Below are positions 12,201-24,200 of a DNA stretch of 64,000 bases, one piece after another. Position 1 is the stretch's first letter. The number at the start of each line of letters is the position of its first letter. The DNA lies in NCBI GenBank assembly GCA_029204225.1, contig CM055094.1:8851234-8915233 (forward strand), given 5' to 3'. The stretch is from Diphasiastrum complanatum (Eukaryota > Streptophyta > Lycopodiopsida > Lycopodiales > Lycopodiaceae). The position numbers and the translations under genes are program-made. Under the pieces are notes generated by a model, which saw nothing but the letters and a program-made list of their open reading frames with translations, had not been told where the DNA came from and did no database searches.

Positions 12201-15200
12201 TCTGTTTGGTAATGGCACCAACAGATAGCAAGTTCTTAGCCAACCCTGGTACATGCAACACACTTTTAATTTCCTTCACCTCACCTGATGACAAGTGTAT
12301 TGCAACTGTGCTTTTGCCCCTCACCATACATGTAGAATTATCTCCAAGGCAAACATGCTGACCATCTTCGTGTCATGTGCTTTGAGGCTCCAGAATCAAT
12401 GTACCATCCACCAAATGTGGATTCAGATGATAGGGCTGCGATGAATAGCTCAAGCACACCAGATTGCTCCTCCTCTGCAACTTTGTCAACAAAGTGACCC
12501 TGCTGGTTCTTTCCCTTCTTCTGATCACTGTGCTTCTTCCTGCATTCAAAGGCAAAATGCCCATACTTACCACAATAGTTGCAGTTGCCCTTTCTCTTGG
12601 GTGTAGATGAGGAATTGGTGCTTGACTCCTCTCCAACCTGTAACTTGGACACCTGCTGCTCCAAGCTTTGCTTTGAGTTCTTCTTTTTGCCTTTGCCTTT
12701 CTTCTGAAAGTTTTGCTTCTTCTTAGAAGCAAATGCAAGCTCTGGATTATCTTCCCTTTCAGAAAGATTCTTCCTTCTCATCTCCTCCTGTAAAAGAAGA
12801 CCACATAACTCCCCTAAGGTTGGGAGTTTCTCCCGAGCAGAAAGGGACATTACATAGTCTTGATAGTTGAATGACAAGCTGTTCAAGACTATGGGAAAAA
12901 TACTCCTGTCACTTACTTTCTCTCCAACTGAAGCAAGATGATCCATTAGGTCCTTGACCTTTGTAATATGATCACCAATTGTTGCACCTGCTTCCATCTT
13001 GAGAGTATGTAACCTGTTTTGCAAATACACCAGCTTGGCTGAATCCACTGTTTCAAACATGACTTCAGAATTATCCAAGCATTAGCTGCATCCCTTGCAT
13101 TGCAAATGTGAGGAATAATATTGTCCTTGACAGAAAGATTGATTATCCTATGAGCTTTCTGTCTCCTGTTCATGTAGTCCTTCAATTCAGGATCAGATGT
13201 TGGTACAGGTTCTGTACCTGTCATGACCTCCCAACAATTCTTATCCATCAAGATATTAGCTATCTTGAACTTCCACACTCTGTAGTTTGTGCCATCTAGT
13301 TTGCTAGATTCACCCAGCAAACTCTCCCCAAGACTTGCCATACTAAAATCTGTGCTTAAAACAGAAGCTCAACCTGAAAAAGATCAGAAAAGAATAGCTT
13401 CCAGCAACAAGGGTTTAACCCCAAACTAGGGTATGTAGCCACTTCAAGGCAACCCTTCAGCTCCTGCTTTTGTCTTTGCCACTTGGTGTGGCCTCACTAG
13501 CACAAGCACTAGGCTCCACTGGAACAGAAACCAGAAGCCCCTATAGAAAGTGCGCCCTACTTTTGTGTAAGCTCCTCCAGAAAGACTCCCCAAAACTTAG
13601 CCAGATTTAGAAAGTTTTTGGATCATCCCACTCCCCTTGCCAATAGCTCTCCAACAGTGCAAGACTCCACCTGATCTGACACCTGTAGATCAAATGCTCC
13701 CTCTTTCAAGATTGAGGTGCTTGTAGAAGATGAGAATCTTCTCAAGAATCTAAGCACTGAAGTTTCTCTCACTCTCAGACTCACAGGCTAGACAACCTGC
13801 TCTGATACCATGAAGATTCACAAGACCTAGCTATGGAGTATCTTAACTCAAATGCTAGATCAACTATGAAAGCTTGAGAAAACTTGGCTATGGAAAATGT
13901 CACACACAAGGAGAATTGCATGAGCATCTCACAAACTCAAAAGTCTCAAGAAGAAATGAATTGCTAGTGAGAGAGAGGAGGGCGTGGGTCCTCCAAATCC
14001 CTTGTGAGGCAAGCACCTCCTTTACATGCATGGAAAGTCTAAGTGTCAACCATAGGAGTGAGCTACTTGGCCAAGTGGGCCACGTGCACTAATTTACATA
14101 ACTTACAAAAGGGGGTCTCATGCATTTAATTAAAACATGCCCCATGAGCTATGTACAACTTAACTAATGCTTAGCCAAAAGGGGTAAAATAGGCATTACT
14201 CTTCAACAAAGAGAAGGGGCCAAAACCCACGCGTGACTCGTGGGAAAGATGGCCATATACCCACCAAGTGCTGGTGCAATCCGAAGATACCATGCATCCA
14301 TTGCAAGATTTCTGGTCATGCAGCCATCTATTGCGAGCAAAATCCAAGGAAGAAGAAAGGAAAGTTGAAGGCACACCTTGTGGAAGACAACTCTACTTAT
14401 GAAGTTGGAGAGGCATCCAAATCAGCCGAAGAACTTTCTTGCACCTACATGACCAAGGAGCATGAAGAGTGCAACATAGTCACTTCGGATATTGAGATGG
14501 TGCTTGACTCGGGTGCTACTTCACATATTGTTTCTAGTAAAAACAATGTTTCAAATATTTCTCCTATCTCTTATGAAAAGCAAGTTATACTAGGAGATGG
14601 TAGCATGCATAGAGTTGAAGAAATAGGGGATCTAAGAGTTAGAACTTCCAAAGGGATGATAGTTCTTAATGGAGCTCTCTATGTTCCTTCTTTAATGAAA
14701 GACCTCATTTTTGTAGCAAAAGTAATTGATGCAAGATTAGGTATCTTTTGATGTGGATGTATTTTTAGTGTTAGACATAAAAAAAAGCTATTGTAACTCA
14801 TGCAAAGAGAAAGAATAACCTTTATTACTTAAGTGTTCTATCAAACAAGGAGGAGTTGCATGCAGTACCGGACCTAGAAATTTTATGGCATAGAAGGTTA
14901 TGTCATTTGTCTTTAAAATCCCTTCATGAAAGAAGCTTAGCAGCTCAATTTGTTGGATGTAAGATTCACTAATCTCCAATGTGATGCTTGTTACACAGGG
15001 ATGATGCATAGATCTCCCTTTAATAAAGAAGCTTTCCGAGCTAAGAAGCGTTTGTTGGTCCGATGCAATTGGAGCAGCCAATTACCTCTTCAATCGAGTA
15101 TTGAAAACTTCTTCATATCCAAAATCTCCATATGAACTATGGTGGGGGAGGAAACCAAGTATTGCCCATGCAAAAGTTTTCGAATGCCTAGCACGTGTCT

Positions 15201-18200
15201 GTGCCAAAGGACAAAAGAACAAAGCTGGATCAACATTCCAAATTAGGTATATTCATTGGGTATGTAAATAGCTCTTCTTACTATAGAGTCTATTTTCCTT
15301 CAGAAAAAATCACTTTGGAATGTAGAGAAGTTGTTTTTGAAGAAGACAAATTTCTAGATGACATAGATCGAACAAGATTCGATTTCTATAAGCCAATTGT
15401 TTCTGAAGTGCCAGAGCCCAGTGTAGAGCCATATAGAGTTTTGCATGATGACATGCAAGACCCGAAAAGCTCATCAAGACCAAGAAGAATTCAGCATGGA
15501 GGTATACCTGAAGAAATGCTTCGAAGATCCTCAAGGCTTGCTAAGGAGCCCATGAGGGAGAATCAACATGACTATCTTGTTGAAGTATGTTGTTTTGCAG
15601 GAGAACCTGAATCCTGTAACGAAGCTATAGGAGGAAAGGAAAAAGACAAATGGTTGCAAGCCATGTGTGGATATTGTTGATTTGTGTGCATACAGATGTG
15701 TGTGTGTGGTGATTTCTGTGTGAGAGAGAGAGAGGAGGAGACAGAGAGTGTGAGGGACAGAGGGAGAGACTATTCTCACGAATGATTGACTTGTGCAGGT
15801 CAATCCTTATGAGTGCCTGGTTGCAGCGGCCGATCATGAGCCAGAGCCAGAGGTTGATCCAGACGATGCCGCTCGGCGTGCTTTGCGGGGTGATCCCGAG
15901 GATGATGCCAATGCGGATGAGACCACCCCCTTCCCTGCTGACGTTTATTTGCCCTCCTCTGATGATGAGCCCACATATGATTTAAACGAGACGGTCGACC
16001 TTGCAGGGGATGGTCCACGTGCCCCACCCAGTACTCCTGCACACGCCCCCTTTCAGATGATGGCTGGTCAGAGTTTGCGAGGGAGACAGAGGCTGTTGCC
16101 TAGAGACAGATAGCGCAGAGACGACTCAGAGCATCACAGGTAGGCAGTTCTTCCCAGAGACCCCCCCCGTGGCAGAGGGAGACCCCCAGGCAGGAGTGTA
16201 CCACAAAGGGTTCCTTCCAGCAGACCCAGAGGCAGGCCAGCCAAGAGGGGACGCACCAATGATTTTTTCTTGTCGTCTCTTGGTAGGCGTTGGCTCAGAC
16301 TTAGAGGAGTCCCAGATGCCTCCAGACTCCCAGCCAGACTTTGTATTTGACACCCCTGCAGATGCATTTGGCACGCAGAGGGATGATACTGGTACACATT
16401 TTAGCATCATGTACAATGGCATCAAATGAGATGTATATATTTTTTTACGGTCTATTTGTGTCATGGCTAATTTATCGTGGTTGCGTACAAATGGTTAGCT
16501 CTGTGAAATTTGAATGGTTAGTCAAAAATGGCTTGGGAATCTTTGATCCCGATACGAACTCAAACGACCGAGCCTGGCCTGATTCGGGTGTCGTTCGGTC
16601 AAAATGGCCCTGCGACGGGACAAAAACGCAATTAGGTCAAGCGAAATGGACTAGTTTTGCAGCTTTCCGTCCGACGGTCCCGTTTCTCCAAACGGGATCC
16701 GTTTCAGGTGTCGTCCGTTTCGGCCAGCGGACAACCTCGATAGGAACCTGTGGGAGCAGATGGGACGAGGACCGGACGGACGGCAGGCCCAGTACGTCCT
16801 TCTGAAGTTCGACGTCAAACAGGGCTTCAGGGACACTTTGCCGGGATGGGACACAGTTTTGCATAAGTAATTAGTAAGCTGTTGAAGTTCATTCGGGGGA
16901 AACCGATCACATCATATAAGACATAGTACTGTGTAGGTCTCGTGGTTCCCTGTAGTGAATGAAACAGTTTTGCATAAGTAATCAGTAAGCTGTTGAAGTT
17001 CATCCGGGGGGAAACCGGTCACATCATATAAGACATAGTACTGTGTAGGTCTCGTGGTTCCCTGTAGTGAATGAAACAGTTTTGCACAAGTAATTAGTAA
17101 GCTGTTGAAGTTCATCCGGGGGGAAACCGATCACATCGTATAAGACATAGTACTGTGTAGGCCTGTGTTGACAGAGGTAGCTATACTTCTTGCAGGATGG
17201 TCGGTCATGTGGTTCCCTGTAGTGGATGGCATAGTTCTACTGACCATTCACTCTTTTGGTGTCCATTAACTTCTGGAGTTCAAAATTGTGAACAACAGTT
17301 TTTCCACAGTTGTTTTCATCAAGCCATGGAATTGAGGACGCACACCACACAAGCCCATCAACACGCGCAAAAGTGTGGACCTATCGTATGCTTTAGGGCC
17401 AAGGGCTAGCAAACAAACGGCAAAAAGAAGGACATCAAATACACTGTTGAGCAAGATTCTTCTGATGATGAAGAGTACAAGCTTTCAGTTAGCTAGGAAG
17501 AAAGTTCGATCTCTTCCATAACTTCAGAGTGCGACAATGAAAGGCAGTTATGTTGGCTTTATATTGTTTTATGATTTAGGTTTTGGCTTCATTGCCCATT
17601 TTCTGAACTCAGACACCCAACGAAGCAGTATATATCAGGCAATGTTTAGTACCCTTTCTGGGTGGATATTTTGCTAAGAAGCCTTGCAAGAAAGCAATGG
17701 CCAAAAAGGTCCGTCCAGGGCATGCAGATGAAAGGATTGGTTGTGTCGCCTCCACATACTCCCGGATTTTACCACGCCATTAATTGCTCCGTTTTTGACT
17801 CCACGCCAAACGTTTTTGGTGAGCTTTCAGAGAAAACACCAGCTGGTTTTTGATCAGTGGATCAGAAACTTGTGGGTGCTGTCTCTGGAGGCTCACCAGA
17901 AAAGTTTGACGTGGAGTCCAAGATGGAGCAATTGATGATGTGGTAAAATCCGGGAACACGTACTGGTGTCAGAACCACTCCTACCATTTCCATGCACTGG
18001 AAAGACATTTTTGACCATTGCTTTCGTGCAAAGCTTCTTGGCCAAACATCCAGATGAAAGGGTATTGATCATTGTCTGATATATGCTGCTTCCTTGGGTG
18101 TCTGAGTTCAGGAAATGGGTATTGAAGCCCATAAAACTTTCTTTCAAACTGTGTTCTTATTGCAAAACATGCTTTAACTGACTTTCACTCACACCGTCCC

Positions 18201-21200
18201 TGTCATATACCAAGCAACTTCAATACTTCTGTCACACTTCAGACTTATGGAAGAGCTGGAACTTTTTGTCTGGCGCACTAAAGGCTTGTACTCCTCATCA
18301 TCATCAGAATCTTGCTTGACAGTATCTTTGATATCCTCCTTCTGGTTGTTTCTTCCCCAAACCCTAAATCCCAAACCAAACAAAAGGCCAACATTTTGGC
18401 GCATTTTGAGGTGTTTGTGTGGTGTGCGTCCTCAATTCCGTAGTGTGATGAAAACAACTGCAACAAAACTGCTGCTAATAGTGGTGAATGGTCGTCAGAA
18501 CCGTGCCATTCATTATAGGGAGTGAATGGTCACCAGAAGAGTGAATGGTCATCATAATTTTGCCATTCACTACACGGAACCAGAAGACCTACTGGCTGGC
18601 CCGACGACGAGGGACCCTTTCTCGGACCATGGCCAGCTGTTCTGCACTAAAGTTAATTCCAATCTGTTGCGTTTCCTCGCCCTCGCCAGTTGGGGTAGGG
18701 GGGAGCAGGTCCGAGGACCGTGAGGGCACGTGGCTGCAGCTCCAGTAGTCGCACCATTATCTCTCGCTGGCTCTCGTGAAATTCTGCTTCTTGCTTCCGC
18801 TCGTTGTGTCGGCGGACATCTACCAAGACCTGCTCCGATTAGTTGCCCATGTGACGTTGTACCACCCTAAACCCTAAATCTATCTCATCACATAGGCCAT
18901 GGTATTGTGTAGAATGCATCAATGGTCTGGGAACACAGTCCACAGGTTCGTGATCCCGATACGAACCCAAGGGATCGAGCCTGGCTCGATTCGGGTATCG
19001 TTCGGTCAATATGGCCCTTCGACTGGAGAGAAACGCAATTAGGTCAAGCGAAGTGGACTAGTTTTGCAACTCTCCGTCCGACGGCCCCGTTTCTCCAAAC
19101 GGGATCCATGTCAGGTGCCGTCTGTTTCGGCCAGTGGACAACCTCGATATGAACATGTGGGAACAAACAGGACGAGGAAACGACCGACAGTCGGCCTGCA
19201 ATGTCCGTCCGAAGTTCGATGTTAAACAGGGCTTCAGGGACACTTTGTTCGGTCGGGACCTGAAAACTGGGAGATGTTTTGGGGCCCCCGTGTTGGTATG
19301 CAAAATTTCGACAGCGTGTTGTAGCGTGTTGAAGTAGTGCCATAAGTAATTAGTAAGCTGTTGAAGTTCATTCGGGGAGAAACCGATCTCATCAACCAAG
19401 ACACAGTAGTGTGTAGGTCTTGTGGTTTTTTGTAGTGAATGACACAGTTTTGCATAAGTAATTAGTAAGCTGTTGAAGTTCATCCGGGGGGAAACCGATC
19501 TCATCATATAAGACATAGTAGTGTGTCGGTCTTGTGATTTCCTGTCTTGAGAGCTTGTCACTCTTCTGGTGTTCCCCCAAAGACTTCTGGTCTTGAGAGC
19601 TTGTCACTCTTCTAGTGAGCGTTCACCTCTCCCAAATCCTCTGGTGAGCATTCACTTCTTTGAGACAGTCACTGATGCACGCTAAACTCTAAATCAGTAA
19701 TATGTTTGCCATACAAACCATCATCTTCACTCCAAACCACTCTCAGATCTTTCTTTGCCGTTTTTTTGGAGCTTAGTTCCCAATGAAGGTTCGTAATAAT
19801 TTATGAACTGCTCATTAGTCATCGTTGTTTGGTAATATCTCAGTTATGGGAGGCATGGGCAGTGGTTAGGTCTGTTGCAAATTTTTTTGGGTACCGTTTT
19901 CCTAGTTTTTAACAGGAGGGGGCAGGTGGGTGCCAGACACCCTCTGATAATTAATTCCGGGGGGGGGCGGGGGAGGGGCCATAAATTCCTTTTATTTTGC
20001 TTTGGGGATGTGGGACAGGGCTAGTGCCTGTTTTTTTTTTTTTTGAAAAAAAAAAATTGAAAATCGCAGATGCGTCCAAACGCGGACGCACCCCTGACGC
20101 GTCCGGACGCGCGTTTGCGTCCAGAGTCCGCTTCCTTAGGTACATACACAAATTCTATTTAATAGAGGCTCCATGAGTTGGAGAAGGAGAGAGATTGGAG
20201 GCACCTTCCATCTTCATTGTTTTTGTGTCTTCTTGATCTACTTTTTGTATAGGAACTCGCTGCTGGGACAGATCTGGTTTTTCAGTTGTTTCTCCCTCAT
20301 CACTCATCCAAATCTGGTGAGATCAAGTGCAAATTGATTGTAGGAGGAGGGCGCTACCATTCATATCATTTCCACTTCCATTTAATGCAGTTTTGGAGCT
20401 AGAATAGCCAATAATCATTTGTGATTGGGCGCTGCCTCAGTTTTTTAAAATCTTTTATTTCTCTTTGAATACTTGTCAAAAATTGATGAAATTAGAAGCA
20501 TATGTTTTTTTATTGGAAAGGCACTATCACTACTTGTGATCTATTTTTTTTTTTCAGATCTGATTCTGCTAATTGAAATGGCCAGCAAGTAGAAATCATT
20601 GCTTTTCTTGATTCATCGAATTGGCATAGAGTAGAGTTCATATAGACTTGAACTAGGATCAAATTTGGGATCCACAGCTTGCTGGTTTTTTCGATTTCTA
20701 CTTGCATGACAGTTGCATGTCAAGATTTTACATTGCATGTTCCATTCCTAGTTATGCTAGGGTCAAGTAGACCTTGAAATCAACAGTACTAGGGTCCTGA
20801 GCTCATAATTGCTATTCTAGCATCATCATTTTACAACAGTGGTGCGCGTGGGATCCCATCCCCACCGCCTAGCCACCCGCCTCTTTCCCACTTGACCCCA
20901 AAAGGGCTGGTACCAGGGGACAAGGGTATTATGTCTACTTTGAGCTTATATGTGGGTGATGTTTTAGTCTCCATTTTACTTATGGTACAAATGCACTCTT
21001 TTTGGTGCCTTCACGGAAGCAGCCGCTCTATGCGTAGCTTGCACCCCCAACACTTAGAGTTAAAGCATATCCTTACCAGCCCAAGGCTAGACACTGACTA
21101 ATCAAATGTAACAATCACAGCCTCCTATGTTGCCTTTTTGTCGTACACTACCTTGCTATGTTTGCAATAGAAGTATTCTACACTGGGCCTTCTACATTGT

Positions 21201-24200
21201 TCTGGAAAACTACAGGTGCATGAAAAAGCTTCCATTGTTGTCCCTTAGTGCCCTAATAGCAATCTGCCCATCTAAGTTGCCATAGAGATGCAATTTTAGC
21301 CCCTCCTACACTTTTTTCACAGATTTTCAAGATGAGGTCTTATTCTTCATCAACGATCCATGTCACATGAGCACAATTCTATGTCTTGCTGCACATCTAG
21401 AAAATTGGTGAGTTGTCCAACGAATTCTCTCCTTTGAATCTTTCCCCCTCTCCCTTGCAATCCAATAGGACGGCCTGTGTCTCGGCATTGGGATCAACCC
21501 ACCCCACATAATCTCCAATGTCCATCTCCATCTCATCGTCCAAGGCCTCATCCTCCTCATCCTCATCATCATCCAACCCCTCCTCAGCCTCATCCCCACC
21601 CTCCTCTCCTGCATCCTGTGCATCGGCCCTGGACATGGATCTAGTGGTCCTGCGCTGCCTCCTATCATGATGTGCCAGCTCCCGATGATATTCCGAAAAG
21701 TTCTCATCATCAGCCGCAGTCTCTGTGTGTGCGGTAAGAGCTCTCACAAAACAAATGTACCAAACAAATTACAAAAATGTTGCTTATCACCATTTATAGT
21801 GCCTAGCTTCATAGTAACTATGTGGTCAGATTTTGCTGTTATTGTTACAAAATCTGTATCTTAAGGAGCAGTTCTAGGGTTATTCTTATATCCATAACAC
21901 TAGATCTGTTCTTTGCCAGTATTTGTAATGTGGTTGGCATGCACATGCCTCGTGGTACAACTCTTCCAACCAAGCCTAACAATTTTATCCCACAATCCAA
22001 AGCTAGTTGATATCACGTGCCTCTACCAACTTGAAAACAACGCTACTTAGTTTTTGGAGCTCTCCAGTTCTAGCCTACAAATCAGAATTACGTATGTGCT
22101 AGGAACATTGTTCCACAGAATGGAACGGAACCGTTCCTAGGAATGCATTCCTAGGAGCAGTGCCGTACCATTGCGCTCCGTTCGTAGGAATGCGTTCCTA
22201 GGAGCGGTGCCGTACCATTCCTAAGGAGCGCAAGGAACGGTTTCTGAACCGTTCCTTAACATTTTCTTCCAGTTGCCAAATGCAATGCCAAAGATGATTT
22301 TAGGTGCCAGATTTCAGGTGTCGTGCCAAATGAGATTTCAGATCAGTGGATTTCAAGAACGGGTGGGTTGCCAGATCAATGCAACAGATCAACAAGAACG
22401 GGTTTGAGATCAATGCAATGATTTCAGAACGGGTTGCCAGATCAAGAAATCAACGGATCAGTCTTCAGATGCCAACAATTTCAGGTTGCCAGATCAACGG
22501 GTTGCCAGATGCAAATGCCAGTGCCCAGAACAGATTTCAGCTGCGTTGTGGGTAGGCTTAATTTTCGCAGCAACGAAACACACGGAACAGAATGCAAACA
22601 CAACAACGGAACACATAACAGTTCCTAAAAGCGTTTCTTATGGAATATCCTTACGAACGGGTATCATTGGATAGGAAGCAAATTGAGATTTAACAAAGTA
22701 TGAAGATAAACTGCCGATGTCAATGCCATACTTCAATTTGATTATGAATTAAGCTTTGTACCTTTTGAGTGTAAGAAAAAACTTTCTGGTAATGTGTTGA
22801 ATGTTTTTTTGTCACCTTTGTTTTGATGCTTGAGTAGGAGGCTATAGCATTGTACTCTTCAAAATGGATGTCCGAGAACTGGCATTATTGGAAATGTTAC
22901 CCGTTAGCATGCAAAAGAAGTCAAAAAAAGGTTATAAGCGGGAGTCATCTAGCAACAGAGAGAATTCTTACATTTATAAAGAGGAGTATTGGTTAAATCA
23001 TTGACGAGTTCTCTTTTCCTGTTGAAGTTTATTTAATTTGGGTTGCACTTTAGATATTGGAGCTGCCAAAAATAACACCTAAAGAGGCATTTTTACAAAG
23101 AAGAAGCCGAAGGTGAACCATTTGCAAATCTTTGGATTGACTATATTCGCCTAATGTTTTGTAGACAACATTTAGATTCTTGTAGCATATGTTGATTTTT
23201 GCTTTCACAAGAAAAGGTAATGCATGTGTTCGTTGCTTGAAAATGGGTTTACACGGAAAAAAATCAATCATGCATTCTAGTGCCTTGAATCCTAAGTTGA
23301 TCAACATCTAGATTCTAGCTGCAAACAAAAATGAAGGTTTATTAAGTTGCCTTGCCTCTGTGCCTTGTCGCTTGTTTCTACCTTGAATAATATGTGATTG
23401 GCTAACTTTTCAAAAAATCTTGGCTCCCCCTTATTGTTAGTCTCATTTTAACCCATTTCCTCATTTTTCCCCTCCATCTCTTATGATTTTTACACATCTA
23501 TTTGGCTCCCCCTTATTGTTAGTCTCATTTAACCCATTTCCTCATTTTTCCCCTCCGTCTCTTATGATTCTTACATGTCTATTTGGCCCATCCTCCTTGT
23601 CAACATGCAGCATGGCAACAATGTTATGATCAAGCTTCATTTCAGTGTGTGCCCTAGGAGGTGCGGAATGTTATGTTGCAATCTACAGTTATCATGGTTT
23701 ACCTTACTGATTGTCGCTATCTGCATGCGGTGCACCAGACACAAGTTTGTTTTTGGAAACACCAAACCCTCACCTTGTTTGATTGACAGCCTATTCTACT
23801 CCTGCATATGCACGGGAGATCAGGTGCCAATTTTTTTCACATGCAGACGAGCAATTGTAATAGAGCAGATGTGCTTAGCTTGGGTTGTTGCTGACCAAAT
23901 ACCCTCCACCGTGTAATGGTTGCTGATGCATCTCCATGTTTTGGGACAGGCGTATTGACAATGTTCCCCTGACTGCAACTCTCTCTAGAATATGGCTCTT
24001 TTGTTTTTAGGGAAAAAGATGGTCCAGGTTCTGAATACTCTGAGCAATGCTTTAAAAGTTTGCAAAGTTTTCTATTGAAGCACTGAGGTCCGTCATTCTG
24101 CTGAAACTTAATGAATCCTAATTCCAATGTTAGTTTATCACTTGGCTTATCTTTTTGGCTTGCTACTTCTTTCATGGAGTTGCATGTGACATTCTGGAAG

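Larger units (their letters stand above)
8893..14208 (-). mobile_element. Nested full-length Ty1/Copia element (5.3 kb)
   Basis: A complete structure on the minus strand: 5' LTR 13811-14208, primer site 13799-13810, gag, protease, integrase, RT, RNase H, polypurine tract next to 9290, 3' LTR 8893-9289, and flanking AAGAG. The LTRs differ at about eight positions in 397-398 bp by eye, so the insertion is fairly young. The coding region is damaged: a gag frameshift near 13000, a deletion after the protease near 12370, a stop at 11821 (CAG to TAG would explain it), a deletion with frameshift in early RT near 10530, and a stop at 10074. It is likely immobile without help. Confidence 0.95.
7685..15665 (+). 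mobile_element. Outer Ty1/Copia element, truncated, split by nested insertion
   Basis: A plus-strand Copia inside SEC22 intron 2. It has the LTR and primer site, gag from about 8207 (later GSGK-type region [15 protein letters not shown]), and a lysine-rich stretch to 8892. It is then interrupted by the nested element 8893-14208 and resumes with the zinc knuckle ([14 protein letters not shown], about 14300) and protease motif ([12 protein letters not shown], about 14500). After that come the GAG-pre-integrase region ([27 protein letters not shown]), a deletion of most of the integrase, the integrase C-terminus ([19 protein letters not shown]) and the linker to KDKWLQAM, where it stops at about 15665. 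RT, RNase H and the 3' LTR are missing. It cannot move on its own. Confidence 0.88.

Noticed and set aside
15793-16113. Acidic open frame taken as a new host gene
   Set aside because: Low-complexity Asp/Glu/Pro sequence in the SEC22 intron, with no start context, splice model or domain; kept only as an unassigned feature.
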